Shown: positions 7,520-16,452 of the stretch, in pieces
Position numbering within the stretch: the first letter of the stretch is position 1
Layout of the letters: each line of letters starts with the position of its first letter
DNA from: an uncultured Prevotella sp.
GTDB taxonomy: Bacteria; Bacteroidota; Bacteroidia; Bacteroidales; Bacteroidaceae
Length of the DNA stretch: 42,061 nt
NCBI GenBank assembly: GCA_900770515.1
Contig: CAAHDP010000292.1
Location: 1 to 42,061, forward strand
Direction of reading: 5' to 3'
Translations under genes and position numbers: made by a program
Notes under the pieces: model-generated
What the model saw: only the letters and a program-made list of their open reading frames with translations
The model's database searches: none
Told to the model about the DNA's origin: nothing

Positions 7520-8707
7520 TTATTTTACTTTAATTCCTTTTCCGTTCAACACTTCCCCACTCATGCTGCCATTCTTGCAGAGATACAAGTCGTAGCCTAT
7601 AGCGGTGATTTCGCTGTATGCAGGATTCGTCAGCACTTTTCCCTCAGGCGACATTAATCCATACCATCCACTGGCAGCCTCATAGCGTTTGCATCGTGCC
7701 GTTTTGTGTACGGGTGAAGGATTAAGGTCTTCTGTTTCTCCAATCAAATTACCCTCGTCATCGCCATTGTTTGTTTTGAGATAGCGCAACTCCCCCGTCT
7801 CATAAATCATGTTCTCCACACTGCTTATCAAGAAGGTATCCACTATATTTCCCTGCAAGTCATACTTGCGAAGAGTATGGTCAGCCATCTCTGCAGATAT
7901 GCCATTGCCTGAAACCCAGAGAACAGCATCGATGAATGGCAATACGACAGTCATATTCTTTGATATAACACATTGCTTGCCTCCCTTGCTGGCAATCCAG
8001 AACGTATCGACAGGCTGAATGCGGTCATAATCAGCCTTCATCACCCAATTGCCATGCTTGTCAATCATGCCGAACTTGTCACGACGGTTACTGTGCAGTA
8101 CACAATGGCCGTTGTGGAACACATAGCCCTCCGCACCTGCGATATAGGGAATCTTAGGGTCGATAGCTACATTGCCATTAGCATCAATGAACTTGATCCA
8201 ACCATTGTCGTCAACAGAAGCCAGTCCGTCAGAGAAAACCCAAGCATGTTTGTATTGCGGTTTTATAGCCAATTCACCCGTAAGCATGTTGAAGTAGCCG
8301 CGTGCGTCACCGTTGCTGTAGCATACTAACGAATCATCGCCCAGTGGCTTGGCAATCCAATGGATATCCTTTATCGTCTTCTTACCGTCGCGAGTCTCCA
8401 CATAACCGTCCGTTTGATATTCCTGACTGTAATAAGTGGCATTACGAGAAAGATACTGTCCTACGTAGCCAGAACTGTTATAATAACTGTTAGCCAGGTA
8501 TCTGTAATAAATATGGTTTATACAACTGGACAACGCAGAGCCAGCAAGCAGCAGCATAATGAGTGCAAAGCTTCCTCCCCCCACACGGCGTATGAACTTG
8601 CCATACTTTGATTCGTCTTTCATGCCCAGCATCACCGTAAACCAATTGGCTGTAGCGGCAATAATGCCGGTCAGCCCTTTCCAAAATAAGATAATCGCTC
8701 TTTTCAT
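7520..8707 (-). CDS. WG-repeat membrane protein (copy 2)
   Basis: A 395-residue paralogue of the protein at 272-1471, with the same N-terminus (MKRAIILFWKGLTG), a hydrophobic segment at about 40-62 and the same WG-repeat body: RGYFNMLTGELAIKPQYKHAW, GLASVDDNGWIKFIDANGN, MIDKHGNWVM and YGLMSPEGKVL. The two copies differ mainly just after the membrane segment, where this one has a Tyr-rich stretch (YYRYLANSYYNSSGY). Together they bracket the phosphatase/ADP-ribosylglycohydrolase/AAA module. It is probably a single-pass membrane protein whose repeat domain binds another protein; the orientation is not certain. The start at 8707 matches the conserved MKRA start. Confidence 0.75.
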   Translation of the reverse strand: MKRAIILFWKGLTGIIAATANWFTVMLGMKDESKYGKFIRRVGGGSFALIMLLLAGSALSSCINHIYYRYLANSYYNSSGYVGQYLSRNATYYSQEYQTDGYVETRDGKKTIKDIHWIAKPLGDDSLVCYSNGDARGYFNMLTGELAIKPQYKHAWVFSDGLASVDDNGWIKFIDANGNVAIDPKIPYIAGAEGYVFHNGHCVLHSNRRDKFGMIDKHGNWVMKADYDRIQPVDTFWIASKGGKQCVISKNMTVVLPFIDAVLWVSGNGISAEMADHTLRKYDLQGNIVDTFLISSVENMIYETGELRYLKTNNGDDEGNLIGETEDLNPSPVHKTARCKRYEAASGWYGLMSPEGKVLTNPAYSEITAIGYDLYLCKNGSMSGEVLNGKGIKVK

Positions 8708-8740
8708 AATTTCTGTTTGTTTGAATGTCTTATTATTATG

Positions 8741-8884
8741 CTACACCTCTTGGTCAATCACCTCTATATAGCTTGTGCTTTTAGGGAACCATTTGTCAAG
8801 CAACTCATCTGTCTTCCGTTCAATCTCCGGAGTGATGTTCTTGCAGACCTTTTGGTAAGCAACAGAAAGCGAGACTTGTTTTGT
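8741..8884 (-). pseudogene. 3' remnant of an unidentified gene
   Basis: An open stretch of 47 codons with no start codon, bounded upstream by TGA. It ends with natural-looking protein sequence (VCKNITPEIERKTDELLDKW, then FPKSTSYIEVIDQEV) and a stop 33 bp before the WG gene. A start codon (MNKTSLAF) exists upstream, but in another frame. The likeliest reading is the 3' end of a gene that once preceded the WG gene in the operon and was truncated or frameshifted. I do not recognise the family. Confidence 0.35.
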
Positions 8885-9102
8885 TCATGTCTTTAATGTT
8901 TAAGTGGTTATACATGTTTATTGTTATAGAGTAAGTGAAGGGTTTCAAACTATCACCCCAAAAATAAAAACTTGCAAACCTCATTGTAGAGATTTGCAAG
9001 TTTTTATTTTGTAGCAAGTTGTTCTTTGTTTTTTATAATTATTGTACCTAACCAATAATAATTAAAGCAAAGACTTTTTGATATATGCTGTCTGATTTTC
9101 CT
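8885..9102. other. Inter-module spacer with terminator
   Basis: About 220 bp separating the TPR gene (9103-12153) from the WG module. It contains the terminator at 8961-9010. On the minus strand, downstream of it, is an A/T-rich stretch that could hold the promoter for the WG module, but I could not find a clean TTG-N19-21-TAnnTTTG match. No other coding signal was seen. Confidence 0.5.
8961..9010 (-). terminator. Strong intrinsic terminator after the TPR gene
   Basis: A perfect 18-bp inverted repeat (8961-8978 with 8993-9010, arm AAAATAAAAACTTGCAAA) with a 14-nt loop. The arms provide an A-tract on one side and a T-tract on the other. It is about 90 bp downstream of the TPR gene stop, and its build (A-tract, GC core, 14-nt loop) closely resembles that of the terminator at 40-83. 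It should end transcripts from the TIR blocks and separate them from the WG module unless transcription is antiterminated. Confidence 0.85.
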
Positions 9103-12100
9103 TTAATCATTGTTCGTGTATCTCTTTGCCGCCTTATACATCTTTTCGCTTTCATCGAAGCGTTGTATTTCATTGTACAGAATAGCTAAGTTGTTGTATG
9201 AATCGACCAAGTCTTGCTCATATGCCTTCGGATTATCCTTTGCCAATCGTTCCCATATCTCTATTGCCGCCTTATACATCTTTTCGCTTTCGTCGTAGCG
9301 TTGTATTTTTTCGTACAGAATAGCTAAGTTGGTGTATGACACAGCCAAGTTTGGCTCATATGCTTTCGGATTTTCCTTTACCAATCGTTCTTGTATCTCT
9401 ATTGCCGCCTTATACATCTTTTCGCTTTCATTGTAGCGTTGTATTTCATCGTACAGAAGAGCTAAGTTGTAGTATGACCTAGCCAAGTCTGGTTCATACA
9501 CCTTCGGATTATCCTTTACCAATCGTTCTTTTATCTCTATTGCCGCCTTACACATCTTTTCACTTTCCTCGAAGCGTTGAATATTATAGTACAGAAGAGC
9601 TAAGTTGTTGTATGACCTAGCCAAGTCTGACTCATATGCCTTCTGATTTTCCTTTGCCAATCGTTCTTGTATCTCTATTGCTGACTTAAACATCTTTTCA
9701 CTTTCCTCGAAGCGTTGAATTGTATAGTACAGATGAGATAAGTTGTAGTATGACATAGCCAAGTATGGCTCATTTGCTTTCGGATTTTCCTTTGCCAATC
9801 GTTCTTTTATCTCTATTGCCGCCTTATACATCTTTTCACTTTCCTCGAAGCGTTGAATTTCATCGTACAGAACAGCTAAGTTGTTGTATGAAGCAGCCAA
9901 GTCTGACTCATATGCCTTCGGATTATCCTTTGCCAATCGTTCACGTATCTCTATTGCTGACTTATACATTTTTACGCTTTCATCGTGGCGTTGTATTTCA
10001 TTGTACAGAAGAGCTAAGTTGTAGTATAAACCAGCCAAGTCTGGCTCATATGCCTTCGGATTTTCCTTTGCCAATCGTTCACGTATCTCTATTGCCGCCT
10101 TATACATCTTTTCGCTTTCGTTGTGGCGTTGTATTTTTTTGTACAGAAGAGCTAAGTTGTCATATGAAACAGCCAAGTCAGGCTCACATGCCTTTGGATT
10201 ATCCTTTGCCAATCGTTCTTGTATCTCTATTGTCGCCTTATACATCTTTTCACTTTCGTCAAAGCGTTGTATTTCATTGTACAGTAGAGCTAAGTTGTAG
10301 TATGATCTAGCCAAGTCTGGCTCATATACCTTCGGGTTTTCCTTTGCCAATCGTTCTTGTATCTCTATTGCCGCCTTACACATCTTTTCACTTTCCTCGA
10401 AGCGTTGAATTTTACAGAACAGAAGAGCTAAGTTGTTGTATGACCTAGCCAAGTCTGGCTCATATGCCTTCGGATTATCCTTTACCAATCGTTCTTGTAT
10501 CTCTATTGCCGCCTTACACATCTTTTCGCTTTCGTCAAAGCGTTGAATTCTATAGTACAATTTCGCAAAATTGTTATATGACATAGCCAAGTCTGGCTCA
10601 TTTGCCTTCGGATTTTCCTTTACCAATCGTTCTTGTATCTCTACTGCTTTCTTGTACAGTATTTCACTTTCCTCGAAGCGTTTAATTTTATAGTACAGAT
10701 TAGCTAAGTTGTTGTATGAACCAGCCAAGTCTGGCTCATATGTCTTCGGATTTTCATTTGCCAATCGTTTTTGTATCTCTATTGCCGCCTTATACATCTT
10801 TTCGCTTTCATCGTGGCGTTGTATTTCATCGTACAGATTAGCTAAGTTGTTGAATGACGAAGCCAAGTCTGGCTCATATGCTTTCGGATTTTCCTTTACC
10901 AATCGTTCACGTATTTCTAATGCCGCCTTATGCATATCTTCACTTTCCTTTAATCGTTGGGTATCGCTATACAGAACAGCTAAATTGTTGTATGAAGCAG
11001 CCAAGTCTGATTCGTTTGCTTTCGAATCTTCCTTTGCCAATTGCTCATGTATCGTTATAGCTGCTTTATGCATATCTTCACTTTCTTTAAACCGTTGGGT
11101 ATCGCTATACAGAAGAGCTAAATTGTTATACAACTTATATATTCGTATATTTTTGTTCGAATTGCTTTCTTGTTCTATTTTTTTTGATATCTTGATATAA
11201 TATTCTTCAGCTTCCTTGAAATATTTTTGCTTGTAGAGAAAGCTTGCACAGTCAAAAACATTTTGGAAATTACAAGTATCTACATCAGCCAAGTTTTTAA
11301 CGTAAACGGCAGCGGAATCGTACTGCATATTTTGGATGGCAATGTCATACTTACCTCTCCAATACATACATGCCGTTTCTATTTTGTTTTTACGTATCTC
11401 TTTTTCTTTCGCAAGCATCGACTCTTTCTCTTCTATATCGCGATTAAGAGTCTTTATATCGTTCATTTCCTTGTTGATGTCAATGGTGTTGAGTAGCGAA
11501 TCGGCTTTTTCCAATTCTCCAGTTTCGATGTATGAACACAATTCGGCTTTACGATTGTTCATTGTCGCATAGTCGAGGTTGACATATTCCTCCACCATTT
11601 TGTCTATCAGTTCGTTGCGTTTTAGGTATTGGTTGTCCAAGTTGCCCAACTGTTCTTTAAGAGAGCGTATTTGAGTTTCGAGTTCATCCGAATTCTTTTT
11701 CTTGTCTGACAACGCTTTCTCTAAAGTCGTTATCTTTTTCTGCAACTCCCTTGTTTTGGCATTATAGCTTTTAGTGATTCGTTCTTCTATGACTTTTGAG
11801 ATGCGCGCTTCGTTTTGTATACGTTCTTCTCTCGATTGCATAACAATCTCAACGGCTATTTTTCCTACATTATATGCAGGTGCCAATGGTGACAACAAGG
11901 TGTAGCCTTTCAATGTAACACTGCTAATGCTAAACTGCGTCTTGCCCCCACCAAGATTAAAATTAAAAGTTCCGTTGGGTGCAGTAACTTTTGCTCCGTT
12001 AAGTCCTTTGACAAACACTCTCGCTCCCTTCAATGGCGAGCCGGTACGATTGTAGGACGTGCCTTGCGAACGCACGTATCCGTTCTGTATTTGTGCAGAT

Positions 12101-12153
12101 GCGGTGATGCACGACATCAACAATGCGAATAATACAGATAATGTTTTCTTCAT
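9103..12153 (-). CDS. Exported TPR protein with tandem 46-residue repeats
   Basis: A 1016-residue protein. A Sec signal peptide (MKKTLSVLFALLMSCITASA) leads into a carboxypeptidase-regulatory-like beta domain at about 22-105 (GSPLKGARVFVKGLNGAKV, APNGTF), then a coiled coil with Lys/Glu heptads at about 110-255. The rest is TPR. From about residue 345 the protein holds some fourteen tandem 46-residue repeats with the consensus ESEKMYKAAIEIQERL, KENPKAYEPDLA, SYNNLALLY and EIQRF; in DNA this is a 138-bp tandem repeat. Such TPR arrays bind proteins. The signal peptide places it in the periplasm or at the outer membrane. It follows the TIR-TM gene by 14 bp and is the last gene before the terminator at 8961-9010. 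A sensor or scaffold role with the upstream TIR-TM and CHAT proteins is inferred. Confidence 0.8.
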   Translation of the reverse strand: MKKTLSVLFALLMSCITASAQIQNGYVRSQGTSYNRTGSPLKGARVFVKGLNGAKVTAPNGTFNFNLGGGKTQFSISSVTLKGYTLLSPLAPAYNVGKIAVEIVMQSREERIQNEARISKVIEERITKSYNAKTRELQKKITTLEKALSDKKKNSDELETQIRSLKEQLGNLDNQYLKRNELIDKMVEEYVNLDYATMNNRKAELCSYIETGELEKADSLLNTIDINKEMNDIKTLNRDIEEKESMLAKEKEIRKNKIETACMYWRGKYDIAIQNMQYDSAAVYVKNLADVDTCNFQNVFDCASFLYKQKYFKEAEEYYIKISKKIEQESNSNKNIRIYKLYNNLALLYSDTQRFKESEDMHKAAITIHEQLAKEDSKANESDLAASYNNLAVLYSDTQRLKESEDMHKAALEIRERLVKENPKAYEPDLASSFNNLANLYDEIQRHDESEKMYKAAIEIQKRLANENPKTYEPDLAGSYNNLANLYYKIKRFEESEILYKKAVEIQERLVKENPKANEPDLAMSYNNFAKLYYRIQRFDESEKMCKAAIEIQERLVKDNPKAYEPDLARSYNNLALLFCKIQRFEESEKMCKAAIEIQERLAKENPKVYEPDLARSYYNLALLYNEIQRFDESEKMYKATIEIQERLAKDNPKACEPDLAVSYDNLALLYKKIQRHNESEKMYKAAIEIRERLAKENPKAYEPDLAGLYYNLALLYNEIQRHDESVKMYKSAIEIRERLAKDNPKAYESDLAASYNNLAVLYDEIQRFEESEKMYKAAIEIKERLAKENPKANEPYLAMSYYNLSHLYYTIQRFEESEKMFKSAIEIQERLAKENQKAYESDLARSYNNLALLYYNIQRFEESEKMCKAAIEIKERLVKDNPKVYEPDLARSYYNLALLYDEIQRYNESEKMYKAAIEIQERLVKENPKAYEPNLAVSYTNLAILYEKIQRYDESEKMYKAAIEIWERLAKDNPKAYEQDLVDSYNNLAILYNEIQRFDESEKMYKAAKRYTNND
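9120..11130 (-). repeat. 138-bp tandem coding repeats (about 14 copies)
   Basis: The segment for 'GCCGCCTTATACATC' recurs at 138-bp intervals (for example 9128 and 9266) through most of the TPR gene, with only scattered base differences between units. The units encode 46-residue TPR-like motifs. This is protein-coding repetition, not CRISPR. Copies this similar should be prone to expansion and contraction by slippage or recombination. Confidence 0.8.
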
Positions 12154-12167
12154 AGAATGTTTAGCTT

Positions 12168-13298
12168 TTATTTTGTGAAAACAGCATCAGTGTCTCCACA
12201 TTTGGCGTCTTTAATTGTGTCAACCAACGAAACTTCTGATGATGTCAAGTTATATACAGTGCTTTGTTTCTCAATAGGAATAATGGCATCTACAACGCCT
12301 TGATCATTGCTCTTAGCCTCCATTCCTGCGATACGAATGGTTTTGCCTGCAACGGGCATCACCTGGGAGTCATACATGGTGAAACGCACATGTCCGAACG
12401 CATTGATGTCGCGAGAAATGCTTAAAGCGATGTTTTTGCTTAGTAAGAGAGTAGTATCTGTGGTACACCAATCCTCACACTTGAACTGTACCCTTACTTC
12501 CTTTCCAATCATACTGGCAGGAATATTGGTGAAAGTAGCTGTGCTGCAAAGTGTATTCAACGTGTCTGTTTTCTTTTCGTTGTCGAGCATCAGCGTGACT
12601 ACTGCATTATGCAGAGGTGGCAGATTCTTATTATGGACACTGGTCTCGTTCAGCGAAACCTCTATATCCACCGGTCTGTTTGTTAGCCATGTTCCGATCA
12701 GGGCTGCCAAGACCGCCGCCATGCCTATAAACCAAAGAGCAATTCTCTGCCGCAGCATGCGTCGGTGGCGTTGCCAGATACTGTCGAACTCCACTCCCAA
12801 CAGTTTTGTGACTATCTGCACATACGCCCTCTCTCGGTTCAGCCAGGGCCACCGGTATACCTTCTCGTGTATGTTGGCGCCAAGTATCTCAGGAATGCCA
12901 AGCTGTTTGACCTTCGGGTTGAAACATTCTGCAGACTTGTCGCCACTGTTCGGCACACCGTCTATTATAAAGAAATGAATGTTCTTGGTACGTCCTAACT
13001 GATGAAAGAACTCTATCTCAAGTCCGACATAATACGATTGGGCTGAGTTAGGCGAGCATATCACAATCAGATTTCTTGACTGTCGCAATCTATTCTTCAG
13101 TTCTTCCGTCAAACCACCAGGTTGGATGTCGTATGGGGCAAAGAATATCGGATTAAGAGGTTTGCGTTTCCATCCGTGTTTGCTACAGAGAGTAGCAGGC
13201 ATACTATAACTTTCCAGTTTTTTGTGTATGCGTTTTCCCCATTTCGTATCATGTGTGCTATATGATATGAATGCAAAATATTTGAACTGTTGTTCCAT
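12168..13298 (-). CDS. TIR-transmembrane protein with exported beta domain
   Basis: A 376-residue protein from the chosen start (MEQQFKYFAFISYST, 13298); the frame opens 17 codons earlier inside the hairpin repeats, which is unlikely to be translated. The TIR domain occupies about residues 5-170, with FAFISYS as strand A, PGGLTEELKNRLRQSRNLIVICSP, and Glu94 or Glu96 in GLEIEFFHQLG as the candidate catalytic or structural acid. One membrane helix follows at 186-206 (RIALWFIGMAAVLAALIGTWL). The C-terminal 165 residues look like one or two exported beta-sandwich domains (LPPLHNAVVTLMLDNEKKTDTL and MPVAGKTIRIAGMEAKSNDQ). A sensor outside and TIR inside is the natural topology (inference). The next gene, 14 bp away, is the exported TPR protein, a possible ligand or partner. 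Confidence 0.8.
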   Translation of the reverse strand: MEQQFKYFAFISYSTHDTKWGKRIHKKLESYSMPATLCSKHGWKRKPLNPIFFAPYDIQPGGLTEELKNRLRQSRNLIVICSPNSAQSYYVGLEIEFFHQLGRTKNIHFFIIDGVPNSGDKSAECFNPKVKQLGIPEILGANIHEKVYRWPWLNRERAYVQIVTKLLGVEFDSIWQRHRRMLRQRIALWFIGMAAVLAALIGTWLTNRPVDIEVSLNETSVHNKNLPPLHNAVVTLMLDNEKKTDTLNTLCSTATFTNIPASMIGKEVRVQFKCEDWCTTDTTLLLSKNIALSISRDINAFGHVRFTMYDSQVMPVAGKTIRIAGMEAKSNDQGVVDAIIPIEKQSTVYNLTSSEVSLVDTIKDAKCGDTDAVFTK

Positions 13299-13330
13299 AT
13301 ACTTAAAGCTGTGTTTGCGATTACCGCTTC

Positions 13331-13418
13331 GTGGGAATGATGTTACCATAGCGCGGTAATAATGTTACCGAGGTGTGGTAACAATGTTACCGAAGTGCGG
13401 TAATAAAGTTACCGCGCT
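13331..13418 (-). repeat. Four 22-bp tandem units, each a short hairpin
   Basis: Four direct repeats of 22 bp (13331-13352, 13353-13374, 13375-13396, 13397-13418), preceded by a half unit (ATTACCGCTTC). The central units carry near-perfect inverted half-sites, for example GGTAAC-AAT-GTTACC, so each can form a 6-bp hairpin in RNA or be a dyad operator in DNA. They lie between the CHAT gene stop (13433) and the TIR gene start (13298). Twenty-two is not a multiple of three and the region is not a credible coding sequence. Confidence 0.75.
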
Positions 13419-13432
13419 TCGATTGCTGTACA

Positions 13433-16432
13433 TTAGAAAGCATCCAAGAGGATAAATGTTGCCCAATGCTTTGCTTCGGTATATCCTTTGCTTCTCAGTT
13501 CTTGCTGGGCTTTTATCAATGCTTTGCGTTTGCTTTCTCCAGCCATAAGGTTTCGATAGAAACATATCATCAGTTCGGCTGTCGAGTTGTCGTACACATT
13601 CTTAAGGCTCATCAGCAAGGTGTGTACACCGGCATTCTTGAAGCCACGCTGCAGACCTATAACGCCGTCTGTGCCCATCTTTCCAAGTCCGGTCTCACAC
13701 GCAGAAAGAGCAACAAGGTCACATTCTCTTAGATTCATCTTTGCAACTTCTGCAGCTGTCACCACTCCGGTTGAGTCGAGGTTGGCACCAGCAAACGCCA
13801 ACATGCTGTGCGACATAGCTTCTGCATCCGAGGTGTTTTTCTTGTCTGTAATGTATGCGCCATGGGTTGCAATATGAAGAATGTTGGTCTTCGTGTCAGA
13901 CAACCTCAAGAAAGCCTTCTTGCTTGCTTCTCTATCCATGAGCGGTTTAACAGACTTTATTTTTCCGCTTTTTAGAATTTGTTCTATTTCCACAACCTCC
14001 TTTTTGGTATTTGCGAGGTCTGCAAATTCGCCATGTTGACCATTGCTTCGCATGGCAGAAATTGCTTGCTTGGTTGAACGCGACATTGTTGCATCTTCAT
14101 TATAATTTATGTCGCCAAAGAGTATGGCGTTGGTCGTAGCGACCTTTTTATGACTGTAGCAGAGTTCTTTTGTTGTCGAAAGTCTATACACTTCCATTTG
14201 TTCTGACAAAGGTTTGCCTTCGTACGAGAGATATTCAATGGCAATGAGATTGAAAACGCCGTCTGCCGAGAAGAACAACCGTTGCTTACCATTTAGATAC
14301 GGCTTCAGTTTGTTCCAGACAGTGCTATTTGCGGAATCGAATAGGCTCTCGTTGTTTTGCATAGACTTTGCTTCGGCAAGGGTGCAGACAGTCAGGGCTA
14401 TCGGCTGGCTCATCTCTGATGTGAGCACCAATGCCTTGATGACATTCTCGTCGTCAAAAGCGCTGGTGCCGACAACGGCAAATTCTACGGCAACATCCTT
14501 GGGTGAGAGTTTCTGCTGCACATCCTTCCAATCGTATGATATGTAATTGGTGAAGTCGGCAAATTCTGAACAACCCTTATAAAGCTGCAACAGCAGAGCC
14601 TGGTTCTTCTGGGTCAGCTTTAGTATTTTTGCCATGTCGTCATCACTCCCGGCATTCTTGCGCAGATGCTGTATCTGCGTCTCGTTCTCCTTGGTCTCCT
14701 CGTATAGAGCTTTCATCTTCCTGTTGCCTTTTTGTTGGAGCAGTTTCTCAAACTCAATTGCCGAATTCAGCAATATACCCTTAGTCAAGAGTTCTGCATC
14801 GTATGCTACGGCTGCAAAATCAGCTTGTAGCGAGGCGTTTTCTGCCGGAATCATTATTAGCAAGTCCAACATTTCTTTTATGTTTTGTTGCTCTTCTTGC
14901 CAGGTTAGCATACGTTCTTTTTCGCTTTGCATACGAAACTCGTCTCTAATAGCATCCCTCACAGCCTCAACGTATTGCCGGTAGTAGTCTACGGCATCTA
15001 CATAATCTTCTTTCATTGCATAGCAGCCGGCGATAGTTGCAAGTGAGCGGGCATAGGTAAGTTTGCCGAGATATTGTCGAGTCATTTGCAGGTTAGCCTT
15101 CTCGTCTATAATGATATTGTCGAGCTTGCGGTTTCTTGCCTTTAGCATTTCCTCGTCATTGTATTCCACTTCTTCCGCTCTGCCAGCATAGAAATAACAG
15201 AGTTTTAGAGAAGACGCGGCGTCAGTATATTCCTGCGACATGCCCTTTGTCTCGAACAGTCGCATAGCAGCCTTGTGGTGTTCTATAGAGGAGTCGTACT
15301 CTTTGTTGAATTTCTCCGCCTTGGCAAGACGTAGTACCGCCTTTGGATATTCTTCGCTGTCGGGTTCGTATTGTTCATAGTAAGCCACAGCTTCTTTGTA
15401 AGCCTTAACAGCCATGTTGAATTTGTTCAAAGCAGAAAGTGCGTTACCAATACCTTTATTACATTCGGCAATTTTTCTTAACGCAGAGTTTTGCTGTGAA
15501 TCCCCATTGTTGTCTTCTGTAGAAGTTTGCGACTTGTAGAAATTTATAACTTCATTGAAGTTGTCGATTGCTTGCTGGTATTGTTTGCCGATATGGTAAT
15601 ATAGAGCCGCCATATAGAGCTGGGAAGCATAAGTTTTGTTCATTCCCTGCGTTTTTAGTATCAGCTTTGCCGATTGTGTGCCATATTCGCCAGCAGCAGC
15701 CATATCGTTGGCGTTAGCCAGGAATTTCGCATACGCCTGATACGCTTCCGCTTTTAGACTGTCGTCCATCTTCATTGATAACACGCGCAAGAAACACTCT
15801 TTTGCTTTAACCGAGTTGCCTTTCGTTGCATAATAATTAGCCCTTGCCAGCATACATTTCGGCTCGTTGCACTCCTTTTTCAATTCATGCTGATTGTGGT
15901 CTTCTGTCAAAGTCATCAAGCGCATAAGATTCTTTTTGTCGTTACGGTCGCTGTAGATCATGGCAAGCCATTCAAGAAGACTCTCGTACATCTTGCTGTA
16001 CTTCTCAACGCTTGGCAGAGCCAATTCCCAATATTTCACAGCTCCGTCAATATTATTGTTTAGATAATAGAAACGTCCCATGTTGAGGGCATAGAGTCCG
16101 TAATTCTTATGTGGCTTTCCAAGCTTTGCCTTCAACTTGTCGCAAAGAGCCATTGTTTGCTCTTGATATTTCACAGCTGTCGCGTTGTCGTTTTCCAACG
16201 CGAAGGACAAGGCATAGTTGTTGAGCGATGTAATATAGTCTTCGTTTACTTCCCCGAATAGTTGTTTGCGCATATCCAAAGCTTTCTTGGTATATGAGCG
16301 ACCTTCAGCAATCTTTCCTTCGTTCACACATTGCTTGCCTTTGTCGTGAAGGGCTTGCGCTTCGGAAGCCGATTGGGCGTTGGCTATCAGGCAGAAAGTG
16401 AATGCCAGTATAGATAATAAGATTCTGTACAT
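13433..16432 (-). CDS. Exported TPR-CHAT caspase-like protease
   Basis: A 999-residue protein. Its start is a signal peptide (MYRILLSILAFTFCLIANAQ), followed by TPR-type helical repeats from about 22 to 560 (YITSLNNYALSFALENDNATA, AYKEAVAYYEQYEPD, ATIAGCYAMKEDYVDAVDYY). A helical linker leads to a C-terminal CHAT domain from about 690. The caspase-type dyad is His857 (HIATHGAY) and Cys912 (ALSACETGLG), and the final HWATFILLDAF block is typical. CHAT proteases cleave specific protein substrates when their sensor repeats are engaged. The signal peptide is notable because it puts the protease outside the cytoplasm. The gene is 20 bp after the secreted 216-residue protein. The family assignment is certain; the substrate is unknown. 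Confidence 0.9.
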   Translation of the reverse strand: MYRILLSILAFTFCLIANAQSASEAQALHDKGKQCVNEGKIAEGRSYTKKALDMRKQLFGEVNEDYITSLNNYALSFALENDNATAVKYQEQTMALCDKLKAKLGKPHKNYGLYALNMGRFYYLNNNIDGAVKYWELALPSVEKYSKMYESLLEWLAMIYSDRNDKKNLMRLMTLTEDHNQHELKKECNEPKCMLARANYYATKGNSVKAKECFLRVLSMKMDDSLKAEAYQAYAKFLANANDMAAAGEYGTQSAKLILKTQGMNKTYASQLYMAALYYHIGKQYQQAIDNFNEVINFYKSQTSTEDNNGDSQQNSALRKIAECNKGIGNALSALNKFNMAVKAYKEAVAYYEQYEPDSEEYPKAVLRLAKAEKFNKEYDSSIEHHKAAMRLFETKGMSQEYTDAASSLKLCYFYAGRAEEVEYNDEEMLKARNRKLDNIIIDEKANLQMTRQYLGKLTYARSLATIAGCYAMKEDYVDAVDYYRQYVEAVRDAIRDEFRMQSEKERMLTWQEEQQNIKEMLDLLIMIPAENASLQADFAAVAYDAELLTKGILLNSAIEFEKLLQQKGNRKMKALYEETKENETQIQHLRKNAGSDDDMAKILKLTQKNQALLLQLYKGCSEFADFTNYISYDWKDVQQKLSPKDVAVEFAVVGTSAFDDENVIKALVLTSEMSQPIALTVCTLAEAKSMQNNESLFDSANSTVWNKLKPYLNGKQRLFFSADGVFNLIAIEYLSYEGKPLSEQMEVYRLSTTKELCYSHKKVATTNAILFGDINYNEDATMSRSTKQAISAMRSNGQHGEFADLANTKKEVVEIEQILKSGKIKSVKPLMDREASKKAFLRLSDTKTNILHIATHGAYITDKKNTSDAEAMSHSMLAFAGANLDSTGVVTAAEVAKMNLRECDLVALSACETGLGKMGTDGVIGLQRGFKNAGVHTLLMSLKNVYDNSTAELMICFYRNLMAGESKRKALIKAQQELRSKGYTEAKHWATFILLDAF

Positions 16433-16452
16433 AGTTTTTGGGAGATTGTTAT

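Noticed and set aside
9120..11130. CRISPR array from the regular 138-bp spacing
   Set aside because: The entire unit repeats, without short repeats and unique spacers, and it encodes TPR motifs in frame.
13331..13418. CRISPR-like repeat
   Set aside because: Units are 22 bp directly adjoining, with no spacers and no cas genes.
13365..13565. Minus-strand 66-codon frame across the hairpin repeats
   Set aside because: It overlaps the end of the CHAT gene in another frame and most of it is repeat sequence; no coding support.
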